A stretch of 64,000 nucleotides of DNA, taken from assembly GCF_016704835.1 (NCBI RefSeq), contig NZ_JADIZJ010000001.1, positions 1,287,001 through 1,351,000 on the forward strand, read 5' to 3'. The translations under genes were made by a program, and so were the position numbers. Shown piece after piece: positions 17,667 through 27,022 of this stretch (position 1 is the stretch's first letter; the number at the start of each line of letters is the position of its first letter). The notes under the pieces are model-generated. The model searched no databases, was not told the origin of the DNA, and saw only the letters and a list, made by a program, of their open reading frames with translations. The DNA is from Sphingopyxis sp. (GTDB lineage: Bacteria; Pseudomonadota; Alphaproteobacteria; Sphingomonadales; Sphingomonadaceae).

Positions 17667-17690
17667 CGTTGCAAAGCTAAATCGGCAGGC

Positions 17691-18017
17691 ATGTCTGCGG
17701 AAATGCTTAAGGGCCATCTCGACGCCGTGCTGCTCGCCACGATCGGCGACGAGGCGCTGCACGGCTATGCGATCATCGAGGCGATCCGCGCGCGCAGCGG
17801 AGGCCATTTCGACCTGCCTGAAGGGACGATCTATCCGGCGCTACACCGGCTCGAACTCGCGGGGCTGCTGGCGAGCCGCTGGGTCCAGCCCGACGGCGGG
17901 CGCAAACGCCGCGTCTATGCGCTGACCGACGGCGGCCGCCAGTCGCTCGTCGAGCGGCGCGCGGGCTGGCAAAGCTTTGCCAGCGGCATCGATCTGGTGC
18001 TGGGCGCGCGCGCATGA
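17691..18017 (+). CDS. PadR family transcriptional regulator
   Basis: A 108-residue winged-helix regulator, the short PadR-s2 form. Characteristic blocks: LLATIGDEALHGYAIIEAI, FDLPEGTIYPALHRLELAGLL (recognition helix and wing) and RRVYALTDGGRQSL. The ligand is unknown. Its stop codon overlaps the next gene (ATGA), pairing it with an HAAS-type membrane protein, a common PadR partner. The operator lies 25-57 bases upstream of the start codon. Confidence 0.92.
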   Translation: MSAEMLKGHLDAVLLATIGDEALHGYAIIEAIRARSGGHFDLPEGTIYPALHRLELAGLLASRWVQPDGGRKRRVYALTDGGRQSLVERRAGWQSFASGIDLVLGARA

Positions 18018-18610
18018 ACGGGCCGATCGCCGCCTATCTCGATGAACTCGATGATGTGCTGGCATTCGATCCGCGTCTATCGCGGCGGGTGCGCGACGAA
18101 ATCGAATCGCATCTTTGCGACACCGCCGAACAGGTCGGTGAGGCAGATGCAGTGCGCCGTTTCGGACCGCCATCGGAAATCGCGCGCGCTTATGCCGAGG
18201 CGGCAATGCCCGACCGGCTGCGACGTTCGTGCGTCGCCGCGGCGCTGCTCGGCGGCGTGACTTTGCTGCTGATGCGGTTGCGGACGGTCATCCTCGATAT
18301 TCCAGGCGGCGGCGATCCGCTGACCTGGTTCGACCGCGGCGGGCTGCTCGCGGCGCTGGCCTGCATTGGCGCGGCGTGGTGGATGGCGTCGCGCCGCCGA
18401 ATCGCGCTGGTACGCCGCTGGTTGCATATTGCCGTCGGGAGTCTCGCGCTGTCGGTCGGGGCGAGTCTGGTGCGCGCGTTTCAGGGTGCGAGCGGCGATT
18501 CGGCGCACGCGCTGATCGTCGGGACGGCGCTGGTCGAGCTGATGCTGCTCGGCGCGCTGATGGCACAGCTCGCGCAGCTCGACCGCTACGCCCGGCGGCT
18601 GGCGGCTTAG
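18014..18610 (+). CDS. Membrane protein with N-terminal HAAS-like domain
   Basis: A 198-residue protein. The N-terminal 60 residues (YLDELDDVLAF, VRDEIESHLCD, RRFGPPSEIARAYAEA) match the short helical HAAS/DUF1700 domain typically encoded beside PadR regulators. Four hydrophobic segments follow. These proteins are thought to transmit a membrane signal to PadR, but that is inference. The start codon overlaps the padR stop. It ends tail to tail with the acyl-CoA dehydrogenase gene, overlapping by four bases. Confidence 0.8.
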   Translation: MNGPIAAYLDELDDVLAFDPRLSRRVRDEIESHLCDTAEQVGEADAVRRFGPPSEIARAYAEAAMPDRLRRSCVAAALLGGVTLLLMRLRTVILDIPGGGDPLTWFDRGGLLAALACIGAAWWMASRRRIALVRRWLHIAVGSLALSVGASLVRAFQGASGDSAHALIVGTALVELMLLGALMAQLAQLDRYARRLAA

Positions 18611-19782
18611 CGTTTCCCCCCGAACAATTGTCGGCCCGCCAGGTCGAGCATGATCTCCTCGCTGCCGCCGCCGATCGCGTTGACGCGGACTTCGCGGTAG
18701 ATGCGTTCGACCTTGCTGCCGGTGATGTACGACGCGCCGCCCAGCACCTGCGCCGCCTCGCGCGCGACCGCCTCCAGCATGCGTGTCGCCTGCACCTTGA
18801 GCATCGCGAAGTCGGCGGGGCGGTCCCTGCCGTTTTTCACCTGCCAGGCGCAAAGATCGACCCACGCCTGCGTCGCTTCGATCTGGCGTTCCATGTCGGC
18901 GAGCTTGATGCGTATCGACTGGTGGCCGACGAGCGGCTTGCCGAAGGTCTCACGATTCTGTGCCCACTCGGCCGCCTCGGCCATCGCGACGCGCGCATAG
19001 GCGCAGCAACCCATCGCCATGCCAAGCCGTTCCGAATTGAAGTTGCGCATGATGCCGATGAAGCCGCCATTCTCGTTGCCGATCAGATTTGCTTCGGGGA
19101 CACGCACGTCGCTGAAATGGATCGCGGCGGTGTCGCTGCAGCGCCAGCCCATCTTGTCGAGACGGGTGCGTTCGATCCCCGGCGAATCCATATCGATGAG
19201 GAGCAGCGAGATGCCCGCAGCGCCCGGGCCGCCGGTGCGCACGGCGCAGGTCAGCCAGTCGGCGCGCATGCCCGACGTGATGAACATCTTGCCGCCGTTG
19301 ACGATATAATGGTTGCCGTCGCGCACGGCCCTGGTCTTGAGGTTCGCGACGTCACTGCCCCCGCTCGCTTCGGTGATGCCGAGCGCGATGATCTTGTCGC
19401 CGCTGAGTACCGGCGGCGCGATGCGCAGCTTCAAGTCTTCGGAGCCGAGCGCCAGGATCGGCGGCAGGCCAATGCCGTGCGTCATCAGCGACGCCCCGAG
19501 CCCGCCCGCGCCGACCGCGGCGAGTTCCTCGGTCAGGACCAGCCCGTGGAAAATGTCGAAGCCTTCCGAATGGCCGCCATATTGTTCGGGGTAGCGCAGC
19601 CCGAGAATGCCCGCCTCGGCGGCTTTCTTGTGCAATTCGCGCGGCAGCTCGCCCTCAGCCTCCCAGCGGTCGATATGCGGCGCGATCTCGCGGGTGACGA
19701 AGCGGCGGACGCTTTGCGCCAGCGCCTCGTGGGTCTCGTCATAATAGGGCGATCTTGCACGCCAGTCGTCGAAGGCTGTCAT
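18607..19782 (-). CDS. Acyl-CoA dehydrogenase
   Basis: A 391-residue FAD flavoenzyme, full length. ALGITEASGGSDVANLKT is the first ACADs signature; the middle beta domain holds GGKMFITSGMRADW. The second signature appears as ASYITGSKVERIYREVRVNAIGGGSEEIMLDL, which includes the FAD- and catalytic-region residues. Chain-length preference cannot be read from sequence. It stands alone between a membrane protein and the divergent M19 dipeptidase, so pathway context is lacking. The start at 19782 is the ATG directly ahead of the conserved region. Confidence 0.93.
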   Translation of the reverse strand: MTAFDDWRARSPYYDETHEALAQSVRRFVTREIAPHIDRWEAEGELPRELHKKAAEAGILGLRYPEQYGGHSEGFDIFHGLVLTEELAAVGAGGLGASLMTHGIGLPPILALGSEDLKLRIAPPVLSGDKIIALGITEASGGSDVANLKTRAVRDGNHYIVNGGKMFITSGMRADWLTCAVRTGGPGAAGISLLLIDMDSPGIERTRLDKMGWRCSDTAAIHFSDVRVPEANLIGNENGGFIGIMRNFNSERLGMAMGCCAYARVAMAEAAEWAQNRETFGKPLVGHQSIRIKLADMERQIEATQAWVDLCAWQVKNGRDRPADFAMLKVQATRMLEAVAREAAQVLGGASYITGSKVERIYREVRVNAIGGGSEEIMLDLAGRQLFGGKR

Positions 19783-19860
19783 GCGCCGATGCTGCGCGGG
19801 CTTGACGCTTGCGTCAAGCAAGGCTTGCGCCGCCCGCTCAAGCACTTAAGGTCAGGTTCC

Positions 19861-21117
19861 ATGAACAAGTCCATCCTGCTCGCCGGCCTCGCCGCATTCG
19901 CCCTGATCTCCACCCCCGCCGTGGCGCAGAAATCGCCCGAAGCGATCGCCGAGGCCGCGCTCAAGCGCGCGCCGGTGTTCGATGGGCATAACGACGTACC
20001 CTGGGAGTTGCGCGGGCAGGTCGGCAATGTGATCAACGATTTCGATTTTCGCGACACCACCAAGCCCAAGCCTGACGGAACCGTAATGCACACCGACATT
20101 CAGCGCCTGCGGAAGGGACATGTCGGGGCGCAATTCTGGTCGGTCTATGTGCCGTCGAACACGAACGAGCAGCAGTCGGTGCAGCAGACGATCGAGCAGA
20201 TCGACGTGGCGAAGCGGCTGATCGCCCGCTATCCGAACGACCTTGGTTTCGCGTCGACCTCGACCGAACTCGAACAGCAGATGAAGGCGGGCAAGGTAGC
20301 CGGGATGCTCGGCATCGAGGGCGGTCAGTCGATCGGCTCGTCGCTCGCGGTGCTGCGCGAAATGTACGGCATGGGGGTGCGCTACATGACGCTGACCCAC
20401 GGCAAGAATGTGCCATGGGCCGACAGCGCGACCGATGCGCCCAAATATGACGGGCTCACCGATTTCGGGCGCAAAGTCGTGCAGGAAATGAACCGCATCG
20501 GGATGATCGTCGATCTGAGCCATGTCAGCGAAGCGACGATGAAGGACGCGCTCGAGGTATCGAAGGCGCCGGTTATGTTCAGCCATTCGGGTGTCCGCGC
20601 GGTCAACGATCATCCGCGCAACGTGCCCGACAGCGTGCTGCCTGCGGTGAAGGGCAATGGCGGCGTCGTGATGGTGGTGCTCTATGCCGCCTTCCTCGAC
20701 CCCAAATTGCGCGCGCACGGTTTGTCGCGGACGGCGGAGAAGGCACGCCTTGAAGCGCTGTACGTCGGCAATCCCGACGGGGTCGCGCCGGCGCTGAAAG
20801 TGTGGGACGCTGCGAACCCCGCGCCGCAGCCACCGATCGGCATCGCAGCGGACCATATCGATCATATCAAAAAGACGATCGGCGTCGATCACATCGGGAT
20901 CGGCGGCGATTATGACGGGATGGATGCCACCCCTGTCGGGCTGGAAGATGTCACGGGGTATCCGAAGCTGTTCGCCGAACTTGCGCGGCGGGGTTATTCG
21001 CAGGCCGAGCTGGAGAAGATTTCGAGCGGCAACATGCTGCGCGTGCTGAAGGCGGTCGAGGCCCATGCGGCCAGCCAGAAAGGGCAGTCGCCGGTCGAAA
21101 CGCCGGTGGCGAAATAA
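19861..21117 (+). CDS. Membrane dipeptidase (peptidase M19), exported
   Basis: A 418-residue zinc dipeptidase of the renal dipeptidase family. A signal peptide covers residues 1-22 (ending PAVAQ). Metal-site motifs: FDGHNDVPW (His-x-Asp), MLGIEGGQ (bridging Glu), DLSHVS and FSHSGVRAVNDHPRNV (His ligands), and GGDYDG near the C-terminus. Probable periplasmic or lipid-facing hydrolysis of dipeptides. No pathway partner is adjacent. A family A repeat follows the stop codon. Confidence 0.93.
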   Translation: MNKSILLAGLAAFALISTPAVAQKSPEAIAEAALKRAPVFDGHNDVPWELRGQVGNVINDFDFRDTTKPKPDGTVMHTDIQRLRKGHVGAQFWSVYVPSNTNEQQSVQQTIEQIDVAKRLIARYPNDLGFASTSTELEQQMKAGKVAGMLGIEGGQSIGSSLAVLREMYGMGVRYMTLTHGKNVPWADSATDAPKYDGLTDFGRKVVQEMNRIGMIVDLSHVSEATMKDALEVSKAPVMFSHSGVRAVNDHPRNVPDSVLPAVKGNGGVVMVVLYAAFLDPKLRAHGLSRTAEKARLEALYVGNPDGVAPALKVWDAANPAPQPPIGIAADHIDHIKKTIGVDHIGIGGDYDGMDATPVGLEDVTGYPKLFAELARRGYSQAELEKISSGNMLRVLKAVEAHAASQKGQSPVETPVAK

Positions 21118-21124
21118 AGAATTT

Positions 21125-21210
21125 CGCCATTGCAAGGAGCCGAAGGCGACGCGGCAATCCAGGCCGCGCGTGAACCAGCTCTGGATGGCTTCGCTTCGCT
21201 CGCCATGACG
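21125..21210. repeat. Dispersed palindromic repeat, family A (copy 3)
   Basis: An imperfect member: CGCCATTGCAAGGAGCCGAAG...GGCAATCCAGG paired with CTGGATGGCTTCGCTTCGCTCGCCATGACG. It sits between two convergent genes, where it could help end transcription. Confidence 0.8.
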
Positions 21211-21212
21211 GA

Positions 21213-21617
21213 TCAGGGTTTGCGTACCCCGAACGGCCACGCCACCGCCCCACTCGCCCATAGCGCCCACCAGATGATGACAGGTTGCAGCGCCAGCCGC
21301 GGCCCATGGTACCACCAGCTCAACGTCTCGCCGCCGATCGCGATATTAGCAAAGGCATGGTGGATATTCGCCGGCCATACGCACAGCGCATAGAGCGCGA
21401 GCCCCCAGCCCGCGGCGTTGCGCGTGACGGGGATCATCAATCCGATCGCGCCCAGCAGTTCGGCTACTCCGGTGGCGGCGATGACCGACTCGGGCTGAGG
21501 GACCCATGGCGGCGTGATCGCCAGGAAGGGTGCCGGACGCACGAGGTGCAGATACCCCGCATAGCCATATGCCAGCGCGAGCAGCCAGCGCAGCGCGGTA
21601 CGGATGCCGTCCTTCAA
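21213..21617 (-). CDS. DoxX-like membrane protein
   Basis: A 134-residue protein with four hydrophobic helices. ALAYGYAGYLHLVRPAPF followed by VAELLGAIGLMIP and GLALYALCVWPANIHH is the DoxX/DoxD-like pattern (SURF4-like fold, function unclear). The start codon is TTG at 21617, overlapping the stop codon of the ferredoxin reductase gene as TTGA, which indicates coupling. No better start exists in frame. Confidence 0.82.
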   Translation of the reverse strand: MKDGIRTALRWLLALAYGYAGYLHLVRPAPFLAITPPWVPQPESVIAATGVAELLGAIGLMIPVTRNAAGWGLALYALCVWPANIHHAFANIAIGGETLSWWYHGPRLALQPVIIWWALWASGAVAWPFGVRKP

Positions 21618-22906
21618 CGCCCAATTACTTCGCGCATCGCCTCGACACTGACGAATTTCTCGCGCGGATTGCCGTCAAGCGCGGCGGCAACTTCGGCCGC
21701 CTCGATCCGCCGCCAATCGGCGAAGGTAACCGGCGTGACTCCACGGCTGGCGAGCAAGACGTCTAGCCCCGGCCGCCCTGCCTTGCCTGCGCCTCGACCG
21801 ACATCCTCCAATACCATCTCGGCGATGCGGGCGCCGTCGGGCTTGTTGGTGCCGATCGTCCCCGACGGCCCGCGCCGCGCCCAGCCGACGCAATAGAGGC
21901 CGGGCAGGATCCGACCGTCGTCATTGGCAAAGCGGCCGCGGCCATGTTCATAAGGGACACCGGGGACTGGCGGCGTCTGATAGCCGATGCAGCTGATGAC
22001 AAGGCCCGCGTCGATCGTATAGGTCTCTCCGGTGCCGTGGCTGCGCAGCTCGGCATCGAGCGTCGTGCGTTCGACAACGATCCGTTCGGCATGCCCATCG
22101 CCCTCGATGGCCAGCGGCATTGCAAAAAAATCGAAATCGATCGTCACCGGTTTGGCGACCGGGTTGGCAGCAAAGCTGCGCAAATGCGTCACCGATTTGC
22201 GCATCCCGGGTTCGAGCAGCGCATCGTCGCCCTCGGGGGGCAGGTCCGCGGGGTCGACGCGCGGACTGGCGCGATCGAGGTGACCGAGCTCGCCGAGCTC
22301 CTTAGGCGTCATCGCGATCTGGTGCGGGCCGCGGCGACCCAGGATATGGATATGCCGCACCGCGCTCGCCGCCAGCTGCTCGCGCGCGTGCGCGACGATG
22401 TCGCTGCCGGCAAATTCGGCGGGGGTCTTGGCTAAGATGCGCGCGACATCCAGAGCGACATTACCGTTGCCGATCACCGCGACCCCGGCGGCGCCCAGCG
22501 GCGGGTTCAGGTCGGCGAAATCAGGATGGCCATTGTACCAGCCGACAAAGGCCGCGCTGCCGATAACCCCGGGCAGGTCGGCACCGGGGATGCCTAGCGG
22601 GCGGTCGTCCGGCGCCCCGGTCGCCAGCACCACCGCGTCGTATAATTCCACCAGCTCGTCTATCGCTACATCGGTGCCGACCGACACATGGCCGACAAAC
22701 CGGACATTGTCGGCCATCGCTGTGCCCTCATATCGCCGCGACACTGCCTTGATCGACTGATGATCGGGCGCGACACCGGTGCGGATCAGGCCATATGGGA
22801 CGGGCAGGCGGTCGATGACATCGACCGCAATATCGTCGGCTTTCTGCAAGGTTTCGGCGGTGTAATAGCCCGCAGGGCCCGACCCGACGATCGCGACATG
22901 ACGCAT
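21614..22906 (-). CDS. Ferredoxin--NADP+ reductase, adrenodoxin-reductase (FprA) type
   Basis: A 430-residue FAD/NADP oxidoreductase. The FAD-binding VAIVGSGPAGYYTAE is at the N-terminus, followed by VPYGLIRTGVAPDH. The NADP-binding region is VIGNGNVALDVARIL, then the family motif GRRGPHQIAMTPKELGEL and a C-terminal VGWARRGPSGTIGTNKPD. It matches mycobacterial FprA and mitochondrial adrenodoxin reductase, which feed electrons to ferredoxins and cytochromes P450. No ferredoxin gene is adjacent. GAAGGAG precedes the ATG; a TTG just before it is less likely. Confidence 0.93.
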   Translation of the reverse strand: MRHVAIVGSGPAGYYTAETLQKADDIAVDVIDRLPVPYGLIRTGVAPDHQSIKAVSRRYEGTAMADNVRFVGHVSVGTDVAIDELVELYDAVVLATGAPDDRPLGIPGADLPGVIGSAAFVGWYNGHPDFADLNPPLGAAGVAVIGNGNVALDVARILAKTPAEFAGSDIVAHAREQLAASAVRHIHILGRRGPHQIAMTPKELGELGHLDRASPRVDPADLPPEGDDALLEPGMRKSVTHLRSFAANPVAKPVTIDFDFFAMPLAIEGDGHAERIVVERTTLDAELRSHGTGETYTIDAGLVISCIGYQTPPVPGVPYEHGRGRFANDDGRILPGLYCVGWARRGPSGTIGTNKPDGARIAEMVLEDVGRGAGKAGRPGLDVLLASRGVTPVTFADWRRIEAAEVAAALDGNPREKFVSVEAMREVIGR

Positions 22907-23020
22907 CAACCCACTCCTTCGGGTGTCCGCGCGGGCGCGCGGCCCCTTGTCTGTTATGCTGCGATGCTAGCGGCGAAATGCGGCAGGGCAAGCGACCTTG
23001 TGCGCACGGGCACGGCGGCC

Positions 23021-23049
23021 TTGACAGCGCGCCCGTCGAATCATATTGC
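23021..23049 (+). promoter_or_regulatory. Promoter of the tRNA-Gln gene
   Basis: TTGACA (23021-23026), a 17-base spacer and TATTGC (23044-23049) place the transcription start near 23056, a few bases ahead of the tRNA. The -35 hexamer is a full match to consensus. Confidence 0.72.
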
Positions 23050-23061
23050 GCCCGCCTCTAC

Positions 23062-23135
23062 TGCCCTGTCGTCTAATGGTAAGACTGCGGTTTCTGATAC
23101 CGCCTATCGAGGTTCGAATCCTCGCGGGGCATCCA
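23062..23135 (+). tRNA. tRNA-Gln (anticodon CUG)
   Basis: A complete 74-base cloverleaf: acceptor stem TGCCCTG/CGGGGCA, D arm GTCT/AGAC, anticodon stem GCGGT/ACCGC with loop TTCTGAT (anticodon CTG), T arm CGAGG-TTCGAAT-CCTCG, and an encoded CCA. It decodes CAG. The U1-A72 pair is a usual tRNA-Gln identity feature. Confidence 0.95.
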
Positions 23136-23716
23136 GATTTCCTTGTTAACAGCTTGTTTTAACGGGATAATTCCGGAAGCTCGAAAGCTTTCTCCATCAT
23201 CTCCTCCCTCAGACTGCTTGGCCAGAAATGGCGAAGAATAGCCTTTGATCGGTGAGAATCTCTCTTGTGACCCCGGGAATTCTGACCAACCTTGGCCACG
23301 GAGCGACGGACGACGATCCAGTTAGCGTGAGGGCATTCGAGCGGTCGCTCGGGCTAGCGGGCAGCCTTGCCGGGCCCCCTTAACCTCCGCTTGCGCTGGT
23401 CTTCGGCAGCGCAGTCCAATTAGATCCATTTTCGGTTCCAGTTTTAGTTGATGATTACGATCGATCCGTTGGAAATAGGCACGCGCCCGTACAGTCAACT
23501 GGGCGAGTGACCGGGTTCCGCCACGTATGTCCAGGCAATTGCTAAAGGTGGCGGTACGTGCTCCAGACGCGCGTTTCCTTTGCTCGGTCACCTTTTCAAC
23601 GAGCTTCGGCCGATAATTTCCTGGACAAGCTTTGTGCGCTTTTTTTGCTCCTCGTCAGAGCGGGCGCCACCAGACACAGGCCAGGACATCGGGCTTCGCT
23701 CTGCGGGAAAATGGCG
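23136..23716. other. Intergenic stretch of 580 bases, no supportable gene
   Basis: Between the tRNA and the STN-type receptor. Its base composition is visibly less GC-rich than the flanks in places (for example runs such as TTTTAGTTGATGATTACG). An 89-codon minus-strand frame (23322-23591) has no recognisable features and no ribosome-binding site. I saw no integrase, insertion-sequence ends or copy of the tRNA 3' end, although the position directly after a tRNA is where islands integrate. Confidence 0.5.
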
Positions 23717-26152
23717 TCATTGGCGTTCGAGCACATCACGCGTTTCCACGAGGCGCCACGCCCGAGACGGCGCGGTGGCGAGAGGGGCCCCCCACGCGAA
23801 AATCGCTGAAAGCGCCACGCTGACCTGCCGCGGGGCCATCGGAATATATTGCCGCATCGTCGCAAACCGGAGTGAATTGCCGAACGCAAAACTATCCTCG
23901 TCCTCGCCGAACAGATTTTCGACGCTCGCGGTTAAATTGAAGCTGTCCAGCGCCAAATGCGCTTCGAGCCCGCCTTCGATGAGTTTCCCCATCGGTCGGT
24001 CGACCAGCGGGTCGAAGCTGAGCCGCGACGGCCCGATGTAACGCAGGCGCAGCGCCAACGAGGCTGCAGCGCTGCCGATCTCGAAGTCGTGGCTGAGGGC
24101 GGCTCGGACGACATAGGACGGAATGACGGGCAGGCGCCGGTCATCGAGCGCGATGCCAAGATCGTTGCGGACAAGGCGCGCCGAGACAAGGCTGGCACCG
24201 CTATCGAGTTTCCATCCGCCGGTGAGCGGCAGCGACAGGCTCGCGTCGGCGCCGAAGATGCGACCCTCGCCGGCATTGCGGGTTTCGATCAGTCCGTCGC
24301 TTTCGAGCAGGTCGGACTGGATATGGTCCCAGCGGCTGTACCAGACGCCGGCATCAAGTTGCCCGCCGCCCAGCTGCTCTCGCCATCCCGCCTCGAGCGT
24401 TTGCAGTTCGTCGCCCTTGAGCAATTCCAACTGCCCCACCGAATTGATGTCCGACCCGCCTTGCCGGACGGCAGAACCGTAGCGCAGGTAGATCAGCGTA
24501 TCGCTGCGCGGACGCCAGGACAGCGCGGCGCTCGGCGTAAAGCCGGTCCGTCTGACGCGTTGATATTCCTCCCTCAAAGGCGCGAGTCGCGACTCCGAGA
24601 CGCGGGTGTGGAACGCGCGGCCGCCAACCTCGAGGCTGACCGTCGGTGCGAGCGCGAAGCCGACATCGCCGAACAGCGCGAGGTCGCTCGTCGTCCGCCG
24701 ATCATCGTCGATGAGCAGCTCCGCATTGTCGGACGCCAGCGAGACGACGAATTCCTGTCTGGCTTGGACATGCGACAGGCCGACGAGCCAGCGGATCGGT
24801 CCGCGGTCGCTGCTGACGCGCAGCTCGTTATCGAGCACACGATATTGCCGATCGTCGCTGAGGATGAGCGGGTTTGCGAGTCCGAACTGGCTCGCGCCGA
24901 TCGTCGCATCCAGTCTGTCGTCGACCTCGTGCCAGGTCATTCCGCTGACCAGCTCGACGGCCACATCGCCGTCGCGCGTCAGGCGCGCGGCCATATGGCT
25001 GAGGTCATTGTCGTGCGGTTCGGGGCGCTGGCCAGCGCGCGCGCGCGCACCGGGGGCATAGACATATTGGCTGTCGCGCGACCCCAGAAACTGGACGAGT
25101 CCTGACAGGTCGAGCCGCCAGCGGTCGCCGAGCTCGACGCCAAGCGCCGCGCGGGCGCCCTCGACGCGCGTGCGGTTGGCGTTTCGGCGTGATCCAGTGT
25201 CGATCCACCCCGGTTCGTCGGTGCGGTAGCCGACCAGCCGCAGCGCCGCCGTTCCCCGGACGAGAGGCAGATTGACGATCGCCGATCCCGACAATCCGGT
25301 TCCGCCGCCCGATACTAGAGTGGCGCCGCCGGTCATGCTGGCCGCGAAGCTTTCGGTATCGGGGCGCCGGGTGACGATATGATAGGTACCGCCGAGCGCG
25401 CCGGTCCCGTAGAGCGATCCTTGCGGCCCTTGATCACCTCGACGCGCTCGACGTCGACAAGCCGAAGATCGGGATCGGGCGCCGAATAGGTGAGCGTGAG
25501 CCATCGAGGACGATGGCCACGGTCGATTGGCTTTCGCCATTAAACGGGCTGTCGGCGATACCTCGCAGGAACATGCGGTTCCGCCGGGTCCCAGGCCGGT
25601 CGCAGAGAACCCGTCCACCGCCGATGCGACGCGTGCGGTATCCGACGCCGGGTCCATCGCGTCAGACGCCGATGGTATGTAGACCGACACCGCCAGAGGC
25701 AGATTGGCGAGCGGAGCCTCGCGCTTGGTCGCCGTGACGATGATTGTCCCGGGATCGTCCATATTTCGCGGCTTGTTATCAACAACTGTCGGCGGTGCGG
25801 CGCTCGCAGCAGGCCGGCTCTCGATCCGCCACGCATTGTCGCCGACGCGGCGCGCGATATAGGCGGTGCCCGCCAGCAGGCGCGCAAGTGCCTGATCGAC
25901 GGTCAGGCGGCCGTGAATCGCGGGCGTGCGCAGATTAGGCAGCAGCCCGTCCATACCGATCGATACCCCCGCTTCGCGCGACAGTTCGCCGATCGCCCGC
26001 GGCAAGGTGGTGGCGGGAATGTCGATCGTCTGGCGTGCGGGTTCGCGCGCGTCAGCGGGCGGGCAATTCCAGGCGATAGCCGTCATCGCGGCGGTCAAGC
26101 CGAAGGCCCATGAGCCGCGAAAGATCGCGAAGCGCAGCCTGCCCATCGCCAA
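23717..26152 (-). CDS. STN-domain TonB receptor (FecA-like transducer), with compensating frameshifts
   Basis: An 811-codon frame. A signal peptide (about residues 1-35) is followed by an STN signalling domain (PATTLPRAIGELSREAGVSIG, then LARLLAGTAYIARR), a TonB-box IIVTATKR, a plug, and a barrel. FecA-like transducers sense their ligand outside and signal to FecR and the sigma factor, whose genes lie just upstream. Between about 25429 and 25583 the frame reads nonsense; restoring one G at each of three sites near 25428, 25495 and 25583 gives a standard plug (RGIADSPFNGESQ, DVERVEVIKGPQGS). The three losses add to one codon, so the frame recovers. The last 25 residues also look extra. The start overlaps the fecR-like gene by about 100 bases. 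Confidence 0.8.
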   Translation of the reverse strand: MAMGRLRFAIFRGSWAFGLTAAMTAIAWNCPPADAREPARQTIDIPATTLPRAIGELSREAGVSIGMDGLLPNLRTPAIHGRLTVDQALARLLAGTAYIARRVGDNAWRIESRPAASAAPPTVVDNKPRNMDDPGTIIVTATKREAPLANLPLAVSVYIPSASDAMDPASDTARVASAVDGFSATGLGPGGTACSCEVSPTARLMAKANRPWPSSSMAHAHLFGARSRSSACRRRARRGDQGPQGSLYGTGALGGTYHIVTRRPDTESFAASMTGGATLVSGGGTGLSGSAIVNLPLVRGTAALRLVGYRTDEPGWIDTGSRRNANRTRVEGARAALGVELGDRWRLDLSGLVQFLGSRDSQYVYAPGARARAGQRPEPHDNDLSHMAARLTRDGDVAVELVSGMTWHEVDDRLDATIGASQFGLANPLILSDDRQYRVLDNELRVSSDRGPIRWLVGLSHVQARQEFVVSLASDNAELLIDDDRRTTSDLALFGDVGFALAPTVSLEVGGRAFHTRVSESRLAPLREEYQRVRRTGFTPSAALSWRPRSDTLIYLRYGSAVRQGGSDINSVGQLELLKGDELQTLEAGWREQLGGGQLDAGVWYSRWDHIQSDLLESDGLIETRNAGEGRIFGADASLSLPLTGGWKLDSGASLVSARLVRNDLGIALDDRRLPVIPSYVVRAALSHDFEIGSAAASLALRLRYIGPSRLSFDPLVDRPMGKLIEGGLEAHLALDSFNLTASVENLFGEDEDSFAFGNSLRFATMRQYIPMAPRQVSVALSAIFAWGAPLATAPSRAWRLVETRDVLERQ

Positions 26153-27001
26153 TGACCAACGTCCCCGAAAACTGCCGGGCGGCGACGGTGTCGGCGACCA
26201 CGACCTTCACGCCCGCATAGCGGGACAGGTCGGCCGCGACCAGCGCCAATGGGGCGCCGTCGTAACTGAGGCGCCCGCTGCGCCAAGCTCAATCTGTTCG
26301 CCTGGCACGGCGCGAACGCGCGCGACATGCGTCCTGCCATCGACCTGCAGACTGCTGCCTTTGCCCAGTTCGATGCTGCGTGAGAGGCGCGCGCCGGACA
26401 CCTTCACCCAGCCGTCGGCCACCGCGACACGCACGCCGCCGGCGGCGGTCTGGACGTCGAAGCGCGTGCCGATGTCGCTGATCGTCAGGCCGTCGGCGGT
26501 GATCGCTATTTTGCGGCCGCGATCGTGACGAATATCGACCCGCGCCCCGCCGGCCAACGCGAAACGGTCCTGGTGGCGCCCCGACACTTCGAGCCGGCTT
26601 TTGGGCGCGAGTTCGATCCGCGACCCATCGTCGAGCGCGATCGAGCGCATCGTCGTTCCGGTGACGTAGATAGCGGGGTCGGGTTCGGCGAGGCGCGGCA
26701 CGAGCAAAGTCGCGACCAAAGCTGCCGCAACCGCGCCGCCGCCCCAGTGAAGCCATGACGGACGGCGGGCCGCCACTGGCGCGGGTTCTGCGTCATTGGC
26801 GGGGATCGCGATCAGCGGTGCCAACGTATCGCGATGCGCGTCGACGACGGCGCCCGTCAGCATCATCTGATCATAGACAAGCGAATGACGCGGATCGGAC
26901 TCCAGCCACAGTGTCAGGCCGTCCCAATCCATGTCGTCGGTGTCGCTTGCGGCATGCCATGCGGCGGCTTCGGCGACAATCTTGTCCAGTTCCCCATTCA
27001 T
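26052..27001 (-). pseudogene. FecR-type anti-sigma/sensor protein, single-base frameshift
   Basis: FecR-like protein: a DUF4880-like N-terminus (AAAWHAASDTDDMDWDGLTLWLESD), one membrane helix (GGGAVAAALVATLLVPRL near residue 86), and a periplasmic FecR domain (SIALDDGSRIELAPKSRLEV, SDIGTRFDV). The frame breaks near 26271-26277, where one base is missing from GCGGGCGCC. The other frame then supplies the expected C-terminal STN-like part (LALVAADLSRYAGVKVVVAD to RLELPAR) down to 26052. As sequenced, the protein would end early with about 24 wrong residues and could not touch the receptor normally. Lies between the sigma-factor and receptor genes, as in fecIRA. Confidence 0.82.
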
Positions 27002-27022
27002 AATTTTTCATCCGGTCGCGGC

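Noticed and set aside
18229..19860. Plus-strand frame continuing upstream of the M19 dipeptidase
   Set aside because: It overlaps the acyl-CoA dehydrogenase on the other strand and reads as low-complexity charged sequence; the dipeptidase has its own signal peptide at 19861.
23322..23591. 89-codon minus-strand frame after the tRNA
   Set aside because: No ribosome-binding site, no recognisable family, atypical composition; not enough to call a gene.
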